64,000 nt of DNA from Streptomyces cellulosae (GTDB lineage: Bacteria; Actinomycetota; Actinomycetes; Streptomycetales; Streptomycetaceae). Location: the NCBI RefSeq assembly GCF_000721105.1, contig NZ_JOEV01000027.1:35685-99684 (forward strand). Direction: 5' to 3'. Within the stretch, counting starts at the first letter, position 1. Each line of letters begins with the position of its first letter. Below, piece by piece: positions 36,473 to 46,281 of the stretch. The notes below the pieces were generated by a model. It did no database searches. It saw only the letters and a list, made by a program, of their open reading frames with translations, and was not told the origin of the DNA. Made by a program: the position numbers and the translations under genes.

Positions 36473-37378
36473 GTGGCAACAGAGGGGTCCTGGTCGGCGC
36501 CGTTGCCGGTGCCGGAGTCGGCGTCGGCGTCGGCGTCGGCGTCGGTGGAGATCCGCGGTGCGCTGGCGCGGCTGCGGCGCACGACCGGGCTTCCGGTCGC
36601 GTTCGGCGGCCTGGTGGAGCCGGGCCGCCGCCGGATGCGCATCAGCGAACTGAACGGCACGGCCACTCTCGCGCTCAGTTCCCTCGCCGTGACCTCCGGC
36701 TACGGCCTCGGCGGCAGGGCGGTGGCCCTGGGGCGCCCGTGTGCGGTGGCGGACTACTCGTCCTCGCGGCAGATCAGCCACGAGTACGACACCGCTGTCG
36801 CCGCGGAGGGACTGCGCGCGGTGCTGGCGGTGCCCGTCGTCGTACGGCGCCGGGTGCGCGGCGTTCTCTACGGTGCCCTGCGCGACGCCCGGCCCCTGGG
36901 CGACCGCACGCTCACCGCGGCGATGGATGCCGCCCGGGACGTGGAGCAGGCGCTGGTCGTCGCGGACGAGGCCCGGGAGCTCATGGCGGCGGCCCACGCG
37001 CAGCCGCCCCGGCCCGCCGCGGACCGTTCCGGGTGGGAGCAGGTACGGGAGGCACACGCGGCCCTGCGGTCGCTGGCCCCGCGGATCACGGACCCCACGC
37101 TGCGGGCGGAGCTGCTGGCCGCGTGCGGGCTGCTGACGCCGGGACGCGCACTGCCGAAGGGGACGGGCGCGCCGTCACAGGGGGTGAGCCTGGCGCCCCG
37201 CGAGGTCGACGTACTGGCGTGTGTCGCCGCCGGGGCGACGAACGCGGTGACCGCGGAACGCCTGGGGGTGACCGCCGAGACGGTCAAGGGGTATCTCCGG
37301 TCGGCGATGCGGAAGCTGGGGGCGCGGACCCGGGGCGAGGCGGTCGTCGCCGCACGTCGGGCCGGGTGGCTGCCGTAG
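36473..37378 (+). CDS. GAF-domain LuxR family regulator
   Basis: 301 residues from GTG 36473 with aggggcgagg upstream. A Ser/Ala repeat ([11 protein letters not shown]) follows the N-terminus; a GAF domain spans about 30-175 ([47 protein letters not shown]) and a LuxR HTH 238-290 ([37 protein letters not shown]). This class regulates divergent acyl-CoA synthetase genes in Streptomyces, matching its position opposite 34687-36357. Confidence 0.88.
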   Translation: MATEGSWSAPLPVPESASASASASVEIRGALARLRRTTGLPVAFGGLVEPGRRRMRISELNGTATLALSSLAVTSGYGLGGRAVALGRPCAVADYSSSRQISHEYDTAVAAEGLRAVLAVPVVVRRRVRGVLYGALRDARPLGDRTLTAAMDAARDVEQALVVADEARELMAAAHAQPPRPAADRSGWEQVREAHAALRSLAPRITDPTLRAELLAACGLLTPGRALPKGTGAPSQGVSLAPREVDVLACVAAGATNAVTAERLGVTAETVKGYLRSAMRKLGARTRGEAVVAARRAGWLP

Positions 37379-37543
37379 CGGCGGCCTGGAAGGGAGCCCT
37401 GGAAGAGGGCGCTCGTTATTCGCGCCCGGGTACGCTGCATTTCTCCCCTACCATCACGTTGTTATTTCCCTCACCACCGCGCCCCGCCGAATTCCAAAGA
37501 CCGTTGCCTAACATTGGCCAGGACACGACACACGGAGGGAGCG

Positions 37544-40354
37544 GTGACCGTGCGACGGGACATCAAGGAGCCTGCCCGAAGCCGCCCCGACCTGCTGATC
37601 GGCAGGGAGGACCTGCTCACCGCGGCGCGTGAGCAGCTCGTCCGCGGCGGCAGCGTGCTGCTCCACGGCCCGGCCGGAATAGGAAAGTCGACCGCGCTGC
37701 GGACTTTGGCCGCCGAATACACCGGCGCGGCCGGCACCGTCCTGCGCTGCTCCGCCACCGAGTCCGAATCCCATCTCCCCTTCCTGGCCCTGGCCGACCT
37801 CCTCGGCCTGGTCGTCGACGAGGTGTCCGGCCGGCTGCCCGCCGCCCAGCGCACCGCCCTGGAGTCGGCGCTCACCGGCCGCGGCGAGTCCACCCTCCAG
37901 CGCGACGGACTGGCCCTGCGCCTGGCCGTGCTGTCCGCGCTGCGCGCACTGGCCGCCAAGGGCCCCGTCCTGGTCGTCGCGGACGATCTGCAGTGGCTGG
38001 ATCCGGCCAGCGCGGAACTCCTCGGCTTCGCCGCCCGCCGCCTCGGTGACACGCCCGTCCAGCTGCTCTGCGCGGTGCGCACGGACGGGCAGGAGTACGA
38101 CCGTCATCTACGCGCGTTGCCCCCGGACAGTCTCGCGGTCCGGCTCGGCCCGCTCTCCCGGGCGCAGGTGTCCGAGCTCCTCACCCACCGCGGCTACACC
38201 GGTCTGCCCCGCTCCACCGTCCGGGACATCCACCGCACCAGCGGCGGCAACCCCCTGTTCGCACTGGAACTGGGCCGGGCGCTCGCCGAGAACCCGACCC
38301 CGCCCCGCCCCGGCGAGCCGCTGCACGTGCCCACCTCGCTGCGGGCCCTGGTGCTCAGCCGCCTGGACATGCTGCCGGTCGAGGCCCGCCGCACCCTCCT
38401 GGTGGCCAGCGCCGGAGCGCGTCCCACGCTGGCGCTGCTGCACGCGGCCGGCCGGGACAACGCCGAGGCGGAGACCGCGCAGGCGGCGGCCCTCGGGCTG
38501 CTGGCGACGGAGCCGGAGGGGCCCGCCCTGCGGTTCGCCCATCCGCTGATCTCCGCCGCGCTGTACGCGGAGGCGCCCGCGCAGGAGCGGCGGGCCGTGC
38601 ACGCCGCGCTGTCCACGGCCGCTTCCGATCCCATCGAACGGGCCCGGCATCTCGCGCTGGCGACCACCGGTACCGACCCGGAGGTGGCGGCCAGGCTCGC
38701 CGAGGCCGCCACCCAGGCCCGGGACCGCGGGGCGCCCTCGGTGGCCGCCTCGCTCGGGCTGCTCGCCGCCCGCCACACCCCGGCCGACACCGTGCCGGGG
38801 CCGGACGAGCGGCGCCTGCAGGCCGCCGAGGACGCCATCACCGCCGGTGAGGTGGACCTCGCCAGGGACATCGCGCGTGAGGTGCTGACCCGGGTGACCG
38901 TGCCCGCGGACCGGGTGCGGGCCTGGATGGTGGTGATCGAGTCCGCCGGGCAGGCCCTCGGCGACGTCGACGCCGTGTTCCCGCAGGCGCTCGCCGACGC
39001 CGGCGAGGACCCCCGGCTGCTCGCCCTGGTCCACTACCAGCTGGCCTGGCGGGGCCTTGTCGTCCAGGGCGACTTCGCGGAGGGCCGGGAACAGGCCGCG
39101 CACGCCGCGGAGCTGGCGGCACGGGCCGGTGACCGGCGCACCGAGCTGCTGGCCCTCGCCTTCCAGGCCCAGACCGAGACCCTGATGGGCCATCCGGACG
39201 CCCCCGCCACCATCGACCGGGCGCTGAGGGAGCCCCAGGACCCGCTGGTGGCCTGCCATCACAACGGGCCGGGTCTGACCCGGTTCCGCTGGCTGATCAT
39301 GGGCGACCAGCTGGCCGAGGCCCGCTCCACCGTGACCGGGCTGCTGCGCGAGGTACGCCGCCGCGGGATGGTCGAGAGTGAGGTGCACTTCCTGCGCCTG
39401 CTCGCCGAGACCGAGCTGCGTTCCGGGCACTGCGGCCGGGCCCTCGACCTGGCCCGGGAGAGCCTGCGGCTGGCCCGTGACTCCGGCATCGGCGAGGTGG
39501 CCTCCGCGCTGCTCACCTCCTTCGCGGAGGCGGCCGGCGGGGACGTCGACCGGGCGCTGGCGCTGGCCCGGGAGGCGGCGGACCACGCCGAGGTGGACGG
39601 CGACCAGATGTACGTCTCACGCGCCCTGGCCGCCCTCGGCCACGCCCAGTTGGTCGCCGGGGACGCGCCGGGCGCGGTCGGGTCGCTGCGCCGGGTGCGG
39701 GAGCTGGAGCTCGGGCTCGGCATCACCGACCCGGCACGCGGACGCTGGCACGGCGATCTGGCCGAGTCCCTGGTGCGCACCGGTGAGATCGCCGAGGCGC
39801 AGGACCTCATCACGGTGACCCGGAAGCACGCGCTGCGCCTGGGCCGCGAATGCGTGCTCGCCGTACTGGACCGGGCGGAGGCGCTGGTGCGCGCGGCGCG
39901 CGGGGAACACGAGGCAGCTCTGCGGCAGTTGACGTCGGCTCAGGACCGGCTGGCCAAGCTGGGCTACGGGCTGGAGGAGGCGCGCGCCGCGTTCGCGCTG
40001 GCCGCGCTGCGCACCCGTACGCCCGGACCGACCTCGTACGACGAGGCGGCGCGGCTGTTCCGGCGCTGCCGGGCGCTGCCGTGGCTGCGGCAGGTGGAGG
40101 CGGCCGCGGTGCCGCCGCCGGCGGAGCCGGTCGTCGCCCCCTCGCCCGCGCTCGACGCGCTGGACGGGCTGGCCTCGATGGAGCGTCAGGTCGCCGCGCT
40201 GGTCATGGAGGGCGCGACCAACCGGGAGATAGCCGGGCGGCTGTTCGTCAGCGTCAAGACGGTGGAAGCGACCCTGACCCGGGTCTACCGCAAGCTCGGG
40301 ATCCGGTCGCGGGTCGACATCGTCCGACTGGCGGCGGGCCGTCGTACGGGCTGA
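37544..40354 (+). CDS. Large LuxR-type (LAL/MalT-like) ATP-dependent regulator
   Basis: 936 residues from GTG 37544 with ggaggg five bases upstream. An AAA/STAND ATPase at about 15-300 has Walker A GPAGIGKST and Walker B VLVVADDLQWLD. A long helical, TPR-like stretch spans about 400-840. The C-terminal LuxR HTH has ASMERQVAALVMEGATNREI and SVKTVEATLTRVYRKLGI. LAL regulators often control secondary metabolism or carbon use. No obvious target operon adjoins it. The stop is followed by an 18-bp tandem array. Confidence 0.92.
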   Translation: MTVRRDIKEPARSRPDLLIGREDLLTAAREQLVRGGSVLLHGPAGIGKSTALRTLAAEYTGAAGTVLRCSATESESHLPFLALADLLGLVVDEVSGRLPAAQRTALESALTGRGESTLQRDGLALRLAVLSALRALAAKGPVLVVADDLQWLDPASAELLGFAARRLGDTPVQLLCAVRTDGQEYDRHLRALPPDSLAVRLGPLSRAQVSELLTHRGYTGLPRSTVRDIHRTSGGNPLFALELGRALAENPTPPRPGEPLHVPTSLRALVLSRLDMLPVEARRTLLVASAGARPTLALLHAAGRDNAEAETAQAAALGLLATEPEGPALRFAHPLISAALYAEAPAQERRAVHAALSTAASDPIERARHLALATTGTDPEVAARLAEAATQARDRGAPSVAASLGLLAARHTPADTVPGPDERRLQAAEDAITAGEVDLARDIAREVLTRVTVPADRVRAWMVVIESAGQALGDVDAVFPQALADAGEDPRLLALVHYQLAWRGLVVQGDFAEGREQAAHAAELAARAGDRRTELLALAFQAQTETLMGHPDAPATIDRALREPQDPLVACHHNGPGLTRFRWLIMGDQLAEARSTVTGLLREVRRRGMVESEVHFLRLLAETELRSGHCGRALDLARESLRLARDSGIGEVASALLTSFAEAAGGDVDRALALAREAADHAEVDGDQMYVSRALAALGHAQLVAGDAPGAVGSLRRVRELELGLGITDPARGRWHGDLAESLVRTGEIAEAQDLITVTRKHALRLGRECVLAVLDRAEALVRAARGEHEAALRQLTSAQDRLAKLGYGLEEARAAFALAALRTRTPGPTSYDEAARLFRRCRALPWLRQVEAAAVPPPAEPVVAPSPALDALDGLASMERQVAALVMEGATNREIAGRLFVSVKTVEATLTRVYRKLGIRSRVDIVRLAAGRRTG

Positions 40355-40379
40355 CCCCGCGGTGTGAGCCGATCCGTAG

Positions 40380-40464
40380 TACGAGCTGTCCCGGTCCTAC
40401 GAGCTGTCCCGGTCCTACGAGTTCTTCCGGTCGTACGAGTTCTCCCGGTCCTACGAGCCGCCCC
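40380..40464. repeat. 18-bp tandem repeat array behind the LAL regulator
   Basis: Unit tacgagctgtcccggtcc: two exact copies (40380-40397, 40398-40415), two variants with 3-5 changes (40416-40433, 40434-40451) and a partial fifth to 40464. It lies outside any frame I would call, 25 bases past the LAL stop. A length of 18 is a multiple of three. Confidence 0.88.
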
Positions 40465-40702
40465 TGAAAGTTTCCGGGATGTTACACCATCCCAGGCGGG
40501 GTTTGACGTCACACGACCGAGGGTTTTCCCTGCCCAACTCCCTTAGGGGCTTCCCTCATTGGGAAGGGGAACCCCGGGTTCTAGCGTAAGGGGCGTGCCG
40601 CTCGCCCGGTCACCCGGGGGTCGGTCCCGAGACCCCCGGTGCACAACCCCCCACACCCGACCCGTGCGACCCCCCACCGGCCATCCCCCCACGAGGAGAA
40701 CC

Positions 40703-41494
40703 ATGTTCGGGTTCAACCGCGCCAGGAAGACCGCCGCCGCCGTGGCCGCCACCGCTGCCGCCGCCGCGACCGTACTGATCGGCGCCCCGGCCGCCGTCGC
40801 CGCTCCCCAGCCCATCGTCGGCGGCACCACGACCACGACGACCGCGTACCCGTTCATGATGCAGATCACGGACGCCTCGCAGAACCAGTTCTGCGGCGGC
40901 ACCCTGGTCTCCGCGACCAAGGTCGTCACCGCGGCCCACTGTATGGTCGGCGAGTCCACCAGCAGCGTCAGAGTCGTCGGCGGCCGCACGTACCTCAACG
41001 GCACCAACGGCACGGTCAGCCGGGTCAGCAAGATCTGGATCAACCCGAGCTACACCGACGCCACCAACGGCGACGACGTGGCCGTACTGACGCTGTCGAC
41101 GTCGATGCCGTACACCAAGGCGTCGTACGTCTCCTCGTCCCAGACGAGCGTGTACGCGGCCGGCACCACCGCCCGCATCATCGGCTGGGGCACCACCTCC
41201 TCGAACGGCAGCTCCTCCAACCAGCTGCGCACCGCGACCGTGCCGATCGTCTCCGACAGCAGCTGCGCGAGCTCCTACGGCTCCGAGTACGTCAAGAGCG
41301 ACATGGTCTGCGCCGGATACACCTCCGGCGGCACCGACACCTGCCAGGGCGACAGCGGCGGTCCCCTGCTCATCGGGGGCGTCCTGGCAGGGATCACTTC
41401 CTGGGGCGAGGGCTGTGCCCAGGCTGGTTACCCGGGTGTCTACACCCGGTTGACCACCTTCTCCAGCCTGGTGACCGCACAGGTCAACTCGTAA
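40703..41494 (+). CDS. Secreted trypsin-like serine protease
   Basis: 263 residues from ATG 40703 after gaggag. A signal peptide rich in Ala (cut near 33, after PAAVAA) is followed by a very short propeptide and mature start IVGG. Catalytic His78 in TAAHC, Asp near 125 in DDVAVL, Ser near 217 in GDSGGP; Asp in DTCQGDSGG six residues before the serine gives trypsin specificity for Lys/Arg. Two disulfides can be drawn from six cysteines. Typical Streptomyces extracellular trypsin (S1A). Confidence 0.95.
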   Translation: MFGFNRARKTAAAVAATAAAAATVLIGAPAAVAAPQPIVGGTTTTTTAYPFMMQITDASQNQFCGGTLVSATKVVTAAHCMVGESTSSVRVVGGRTYLNGTNGTVSRVSKIWINPSYTDATNGDDVAVLTLSTSMPYTKASYVSSSQTSVYAAGTTARIIGWGTTSSNGSSSNQLRTATVPIVSDSSCASSYGSEYVKSDMVCAGYTSGGTDTCQGDSGGPLLIGGVLAGITSWGEGCAQAGYPGVYTRLTTFSSLVTAQVNS

Positions 41495-41532
41495 CCCGGA
41501 AAGTCCTCCTGAGTATCCCTCAGGTGAGAAAC

Positions 41533-41577
41533 CAGGGGGCGTTGCGGGCCTCCACGAGCGGCCCGCAACGCCCCCTG
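41533..41577 (+). terminator. Very strong hairpin terminator after the trypsin gene
   Basis: An 18-bp perfect stem (cagggggcgttgcgggcc and its complement) with a 9-base loop, 38 bases beyond the stop codon. Confidence 0.85.
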
Positions 41578-41774
41578 TCCATCGCGGCCGGCGGTGGGGA
41601 CGGAAGGGCGGGCGGCTTCGGGCGTCGCGAGAAGCGCGACGATGGTGGTGAGTGCCTGCTTCTGATCTGCTCATGCTGCGGCCTCACAGGGTGCTCAGGA
41701 ATTTGCAGGCGCCGCCGCCCACGTGTCTCATACCATCGGCTCGCACCGACCCGTCGAGTAACACCAAGGACTTT

Positions 41775-42629
41775 GTGAATCACTCCGATCTCCGCGCCAA
41801 GTCCCCTTCGCTCGCAGCCGGCATGGCCGCCGCCGATCACAGCCCGGACATCCAGCTGTCACAGACTCGCCACCGCGCCACGCTCGTGGCGAGCTGGCAC
41901 ATTGAGCCAGGCTCAACTGTTCTCGAACTGGGCTGCGGCCAGGGCGACATGACCGCCGTCCTCGCAGAGGCGGTTGGGCCCGAAGGGCACGTGGTGGCCG
42001 TCGACGTGGACGAACCCTCCTACGGGGCGCCGGTGACGCTCGGAGAATCGGCGGCCCGGCTCACGGCGGGCCCTCTCGGGCCGCGCATCGACTTCCGCTT
42101 CGGCACCGACGTCCTCGACCCATCCGTCGACTTCCCCGAAAGTACCTTTGACCACGTGGTGTTCGCACATTGCTCCTGGTACTTCACATCGCTCGGACAA
42201 CTGCGAGACACACTGGCCCGGGTACGGCCGTGGGCGCGGCGACTGTGGTTCACCGAGTGGGACTTGACGCCCGCGTCCGGTGACCAGTTGGCGCACCTCC
42301 TCGCCGTGCTGATCCAGGGGCAGATAGAGGCCGCAGGATCGCGTGGCCAGGGCAACGTCCGTACTCCTTTCTCCCGTGAGGGGCTGCTGCGGCTCCTGCC
42401 CGAGGCCGGCTGGACGGCCGACGGCAGCAGGTCGGTCGATACCGAAGGGCTTCAGGACGGCGACTGGGAAATCGCTGCTTGCCTCGACCTGACCGGAGCA
42501 GAGGAGCGTCTGGTCGCGCTGCCCGAGCCGGTGCGACAGCTCGTCCTGAGCCAGGCCGACGTTCTCCGGGCCATCGCCAAGCCGCGCGGCAACCGCGCGC
42601 TCGCCGCGTATTCAGTCGCCGCGCGCTGA
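41775..42629 (+). CDS. Class I SAM-dependent methyltransferase
   Basis: 284 residues from GTG 41775 with aagga seven bases upstream. The SAM loop LELGCGQGDMTAVLAE is at about residues 54-69, VVAVDVDEPSY gives the acidic residue for ribose, and FDHVVFAHCSWYFTS is the motif II/III region. A C-terminal helical part completes it. The substrate is unknown. Its 3' end overlaps a decayed minus-strand frame by 18 bases. Confidence 0.82.
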   Translation: MNHSDLRAKSPSLAAGMAAADHSPDIQLSQTRHRATLVASWHIEPGSTVLELGCGQGDMTAVLAEAVGPEGHVVAVDVDEPSYGAPVTLGESAARLTAGPLGPRIDFRFGTDVLDPSVDFPESTFDHVVFAHCSWYFTSLGQLRDTLARVRPWARRLWFTEWDLTPASGDQLAHLLAVLIQGQIEAAGSRGQGNVRTPFSREGLLRLLPEAGWTADGSRSVDTEGLQDGDWEIAACLDLTGAEERLVALPEPVRQLVLSQADVLRAIAKPRGNRALAAYSVAAR

Positions 42630-42808
42630 CATCACATCCAGTCCGATTCGCGTCAGTGCGTCGGCCGGGGTCAGCCCCCGCGCGAACAACACCCGGTAGC
42701 CGAGACTCACCTGCTCAGCTGGCGCCAGCCACCGAACTCCGTCCAACGTCGTCCTTTCGGCGCAGGCGCCCCCGAGCGCGAGGCGGTACTCGAGGGGCCG
42801 GCCCGGCG
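42612..42808 (-). pseudogene. Possible 3' fragment of an unknown gene
   Basis: Minus-strand reading gives LDGVRWLAPAEQVSLGYRVL, then TPADALTRIGLDVMSARGD, with an amphipathic helix and plausible codon bias. It runs upstream into the C-terminus of the DUF574-type methyltransferase frame without its own start. It may be a decayed gene end. The family is unknown. Confidence 0.25.
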
Positions 42809-43627
42809 TCAGGGCTTGCGGCCCACTCCGCAGTAGGCGTCGACCGCGGTACGGACGGCGGCACCGGGTTCGGGGCGCCACTCGGTCACCTGGACGATGC
42901 CGGGCTCCACCAGGTCGAGGCCGTCGAAGAACCCGGCGATCTCCTCGACGCCGCGCACGTAGTACGGCACGGCGCCGCTCTTGTTGTACGCCTCGGACGC
43001 GGCGATCATGCCCGGGCTGGTGGAGGTGCTGTCGCTGATCACCAGGTGGCTGCCCGAGGGGAGGCCGTCCATGAGCCGGCGCACCAGTTCGCGTGCCCGG
43101 TCGTACTCGGCGACATGGCCGAGGGTGTTGAGGATCATCAGGGCGACCGGCCGGGAGAAGTCGAGGGTGGCCGCGGCGGCCTCCAGGACGGACTCGGGCT
43201 CGTACAGGTCGGCGTCCAGGTAGGCGGTTCTGCCCTCCTTGGTGCTGGTCAGCAGGGCGTTGGCGTGGGCCAGCACGATGGGGTCGTTGTCGACGTACAC
43301 GATCCGCGCGTCCGGGGCCACGCGCTGGGCCACCTCATGGGTGTTGTCGGCGGTCGGCAGGCCCGTGCCGATGTCCAGGAACTGCCGGATGCTCTGTTCG
43401 CCGGCCAGGTACCGCACGGCACGTCCCAGGAAGTGCCGGCTCGTGAGCGCCACGTCGACGAGGCCGGGGAAGATCTCCTTGATCTGGTCCCCGATCTCCT
43501 GGTCGACCTCGTAGTGGTCCTTGCCGCCGACGAAGTAGTTCCAGAAGCGGGCCGAGTGCGGCTTGGATGTGTCGATCCGGGCCGCTGACGCGGCGCGGGC
43601 GGCGGCATCGGGACGGGCGTCCGACAC
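42809..43627 (-). CDS. SAM-dependent methyltransferase, DUF574 (Methyltransf_19) family
   Basis: 272 residues from GTG 43625-43627 with a perfect aggagg upstream. A streptomycete-specific methyltransferase family: HSARFWNYFVGGKDHYEVD near the N-terminus, SAM loop FLDIGTGLPTADNTHEVAQ and IVYVDNDPIVLAHA, then LNTLGHVAEYDRARELV. Dozens of paralogs occur per genome. The substrate is not known. Confidence 0.9.
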   Translation of the reverse strand: MSDARPDAAARAASAARIDTSKPHSARFWNYFVGGKDHYEVDQEIGDQIKEIFPGLVDVALTSRHFLGRAVRYLAGEQSIRQFLDIGTGLPTADNTHEVAQRVAPDARIVYVDNDPIVLAHANALLTSTKEGRTAYLDADLYEPESVLEAAAATLDFSRPVALMILNTLGHVAEYDRARELVRRLMDGLPSGSHLVISDSTSTSPGMIAASEAYNKSGAVPYYVRGVEEIAGFFDGLDLVEPGIVQVTEWRPEPGAAVRTAVDAYCGVGRKP

Positions 43628-43789
43628 GGCGGGTCCTCCTGTGGTCCGGCGTTGGTGATCAGACACCAACGTAGGCGAATCCGTCCTGGCCGACGGGGAG
43701 TTACGCCGAGACCACCGTCACGCACAGTAGAGTTTTGGCCAAGCTTTCCGCGTCCGACCGCCACCGACTGAGGACGACTCCGGGACGGG

Positions 43790-44386
43790 TCAGCGCGGTC
43801 CCTGCGCTGACCCGGAGTCGAACGCCGCCTCGACAGGCCGCTCGTCGACCAGAACCCGCCCCTGCGGTGGACCGGTGAGGAGGGCGCGTACGGCGGTCAG
43901 CAGGTCCGGCGCCACATGGTCCGCGTGGGCCGTCTCCTCCGGCCGGGTCCGGTCGGAGGGTACGAGGATGCCGTGGCCGCCCGCCCGGCGCGCGGCCTCG
44001 ACATGCGCGCCCCGGTCGCCGACGACGACACAGTCCGCCGGGGCCGTGCACACCCGGCCGACCGCCCAGAGGATCAGCCCCGGTTCGGGGGCGCGGCAGT
44101 GGCAGCCGTCGTCCATGCCGTGCGGGCACACGCCCCGGACGTCGAACGGGCCGAGCAGCTCGTCGACCCGCCGGTCCACGCGGCGCACGTCGGCGTCGCT
44201 GAGCAGACCGCCGGCCACACCGGGCTGGTGGGTGACGAACCCGGTGCCGATGCCGTGCCGTCTCAGCAGAGCGACCGCCTCGCGGGCGCCGGCGACGGGG
44301 CGCACCCGGTCGGGGTCGGCGTTGTGCGGGACGTCCTCGACGAGGGTGCCGTCCCGTTCGAACAGCACGGCCTGGACGCGGCTCAC
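43790..44386 (-). CDS. HAD-IIIA hydrolase, GmhB-like, with an altered nucleophile
   Basis: 198 residues from GTG 44384-44386. The sequence follows D,D-heptose 1,7-bisphosphate phosphatases: VEDVPHNADPDRVRPV, FVTHQPGVAGG, the zinc-site CPHGMDDGCHCRAPEPGLI and VVVGDRGAHVEAARRAGG. However, the nucleophile position reads LFERDGTLV, so Glu10 replaces Asp while Asp12 stays. A Glu would not form the normal aspartyl phosphate well. It may be inactive or have changed chemistry. It is a lone gene. Confidence 0.83.
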   Translation of the reverse strand: MSRVQAVLFERDGTLVEDVPHNADPDRVRPVAGAREAVALLRRHGIGTGFVTHQPGVAGGLLSDADVRRVDRRVDELLGPFDVRGVCPHGMDDGCHCRAPEPGLILWAVGRVCTAPADCVVVGDRGAHVEAARRAGGHGILVPSDRTRPEETAHADHVAPDLLTAVRALLTGPPQGRVLVDERPVEAAFDSGSAQGPR

Positions 44387-44635
44387 GGCGCCACCTCCTC
44401 ACTCGGTGCTCACGGTCACGTGCGTCGAGTCGGGTAACCGATCGGCGATCGCGCATGCGCCGGGTGGGCGGGGAAGGGGCCGGCGGACCGGTGGGACCGG
44501 TGGGACGCGCCACCACGGTCCAGCGGGCAGCGCGTTCGCCCCGAGTACGCCCCGGGGCCCACACCCGGCTGACCCAAGTGAGTGAGCCGTATACGAACAC
44601 CCCGCTGAGCAGGCCCGATTCCCTACGATCGACCT

Positions 44636-45076
44636 GTGGTCACCTTCCTGCTCGAACGCACGGCACCGCTCCCCCTGGACGAGGCGTGGCGTCGCCTCAC
44701 GGAATGGCCCCGCCACGGCGCGGTGGTTCCCCTGACCCGGGTCACCGTGCTCACGCCCCCGCCGACCCGCGAGGGCACGGTCTTCGTGGCCCGCTCGGGG
44801 ATCGGCCCGCTCGCCTTCGACGACCGGATGGAGGTCACGGTCTGGCGCCCCCCGGTGGACGACGGGCCGGGCTTCGTCCGCCTGGTCAAGCGGGGGCGGG
44901 TGGTCAGGGGCTGGGCCGAGATCGAGGTGCGGCCGGGCCCCGGAGGGCGGGCACGGGTGGTCTGGCGGGAGGAGCTGGACGTACGCCTGCTCCCCGGAGT
45001 CTTCGACGGGCTGCTCGCGGGAACTTCCCGCCGGATGTTCGGACGGGCGGTGAACCGCCTTCTCAGACGGCCGTGA
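44636..45076 (+). CDS. SRPBCC (START-like) family protein
   Basis: 146 residues from GTG 44636. FLLERTAPLPLDEAWRRLTE begins the helix-grip fold, VARSGIGPLAFDDRMEVTVW and RVVWREELDVRLLPG contribute strands, and FGRAVNRLL ends in the long C-terminal helix. Members bind small lipids or polyketides. No ligand is visible. It lies between the HAD gene and the xanthine dehydrogenase operon. Confidence 0.8.
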   Translation: MVTFLLERTAPLPLDEAWRRLTEWPRHGAVVPLTRVTVLTPPPTREGTVFVARSGIGPLAFDDRMEVTVWRPPVDDGPGFVRLVKRGRVVRGWAEIEVRPGPGGRARVVWREELDVRLLPGVFDGLLAGTSRRMFGRAVNRLLRRP

Positions 45077-45126
45077 GGGCGGTCGCACGCCTCGTCCGCG
45101 CGGTACCCGCAGCCACGGGCCCCCGC

Positions 45127-46281
45127 TCAGGCCACCGACCCGATCCGCCCCGCCGGTCGCGTCGTCGTGGGGTCGTGGTGGATCGGGGTGTGGGCGCCCG
45201 TCAGGGGCACCCCGCTCCCACCGCGCCGGTCGGCGACGATCTCGGCGGCGATGGACAGAGCCGTCTCCTCCGGCGTACGCGCCCCCAGGTCCAGCCCGAC
45301 AGGGGACCGCAGCCTGGCCAACTCCCCCTCCGTCACGCCGACCTCTCTCAGCCGCTGGTTCCGGTCCAGGTGAGTGCGGCGGGAGCCCATCGCGCCGACG
45401 TAGGCCACCGGGAGCCGTAGCGCGAGCTTCAGCAGGGGTACGTCGAACTTGGGGTCGTGGGTCAGGACGCACAGGACGCTACGGGCGTCGACGTCCGTGC
45501 GCTCCAGGTACCGGTGGGGCCACTCGACGACGATCTCGTCGGCGTCGGGGAAGCGGGCCCGGGTGGCGAAGACGGGGCGGGCGTCGCACAGCGTCACGCG
45601 GTAGCCGAGGAACTTGCCGATCCGCACGAGCGCCGACGCGAAGTCGATCGCGCCGAAGACGATCATGCGGGGCGGAGGCACGGAGGACTCGACGAGCACC
45701 GTGAGCGGGGAACCGCAGCGGGAGCCCTGTTCGCCGATCTCCAGGGTGCCGGTGCGGCCTGCGTCCAGGAAGGCGCGGGCTTCCGCGGCGACCGTACGGT
45801 CCAGTTCCGGATGGGCGCCGAAGCCGCCGTCGTACGCGCCTTCGGGGCGGACCAGCAGCGCGCGGCCCACGAGGTCCGCGGGGCCGGAGACGATCCGGGC
45901 CACGGCCGCCGTCCGGTGGTTCGCGGCGGCCTCCAGCGCGGCCGCGAGCACCGGGCGGACCCGGTCGCCCGCCCGGACCGGGGTGACGAGGATGTCGATG
46001 ACGCCGCCACAGGTCAGGCCGACGGCGAAGGCGTCCTCGTCGCTGTAGCCGAAGCGCTCCATGACCGGCCGGCCGTCCTGCAGGGCCTGCCCGCACAGGT
46101 CGTAGACCGCGCCCTCCACACAGCCGCCGGAGACCGAGCCGATCGCCGTGCCGTCGGCGTCCACCGCGAGGGCGGCGCCGGGCCGGCGGGGCGCGCTCCC
46201 GCCGACGGCCACCACGGTGGCCACGGCGAAGTCACGGCCCTGCTCGACCCACCGGTGCAGTTCTTCGGCGATGTCCAGCAT
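45127..46281 (-). CDS. xdhC: XdhC/CoxI family molybdenum cofactor maturation protein
   Basis: 384 residues. The N-terminal XdhC_CoxI part has AVGGSAPRRPGAALAVD and SGGCVEGAVYDLC; the C-terminal Rossmann part has IVFGAIDFASAL and AYVGAMGSRRTHLDR. It binds and inserts the sulfurated molybdenum cofactor into xanthine dehydrogenase. It follows the large subunit by 144 bases on the same strand and is the last gene of the operon. Confidence 0.93.
   Translation of the reverse strand: MLDIAEELHRWVEQGRDFAVATVVAVGGSAPRRPGAALAVDADGTAIGSVSGGCVEGAVYDLCGQALQDGRPVMERFGYSDEDAFAVGLTCGGVIDILVTPVRAGDRVRPVLAAALEAAANHRTAAVARIVSGPADLVGRALLVRPEGAYDGGFGAHPELDRTVAAEARAFLDAGRTGTLEIGEQGSRCGSPLTVLVESSVPPPRMIVFGAIDFASALVRIGKFLGYRVTLCDARPVFATRARFPDADEIVVEWPHRYLERTDVDARSVLCVLTHDPKFDVPLLKLALRLPVAYVGAMGSRRTHLDRNQRLREVGVTEGELARLRSPVGLDLGARTPEETALSIAAEIVADRRGGSGVPLTGAHTPIHHDPTTTRPAGRIGSVA

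Noticed and set aside
33068-37057. A single minus-strand frame of over 1300 codons joining the acyl-CoA synthetase with upstream sequence
   Set aside because: Residues before the GTG at 34688 are Arg/Pro/Gly-rich shadow of the second synthetase, which is itself a complete gene in another frame; the GTGA overlap is a normal start.
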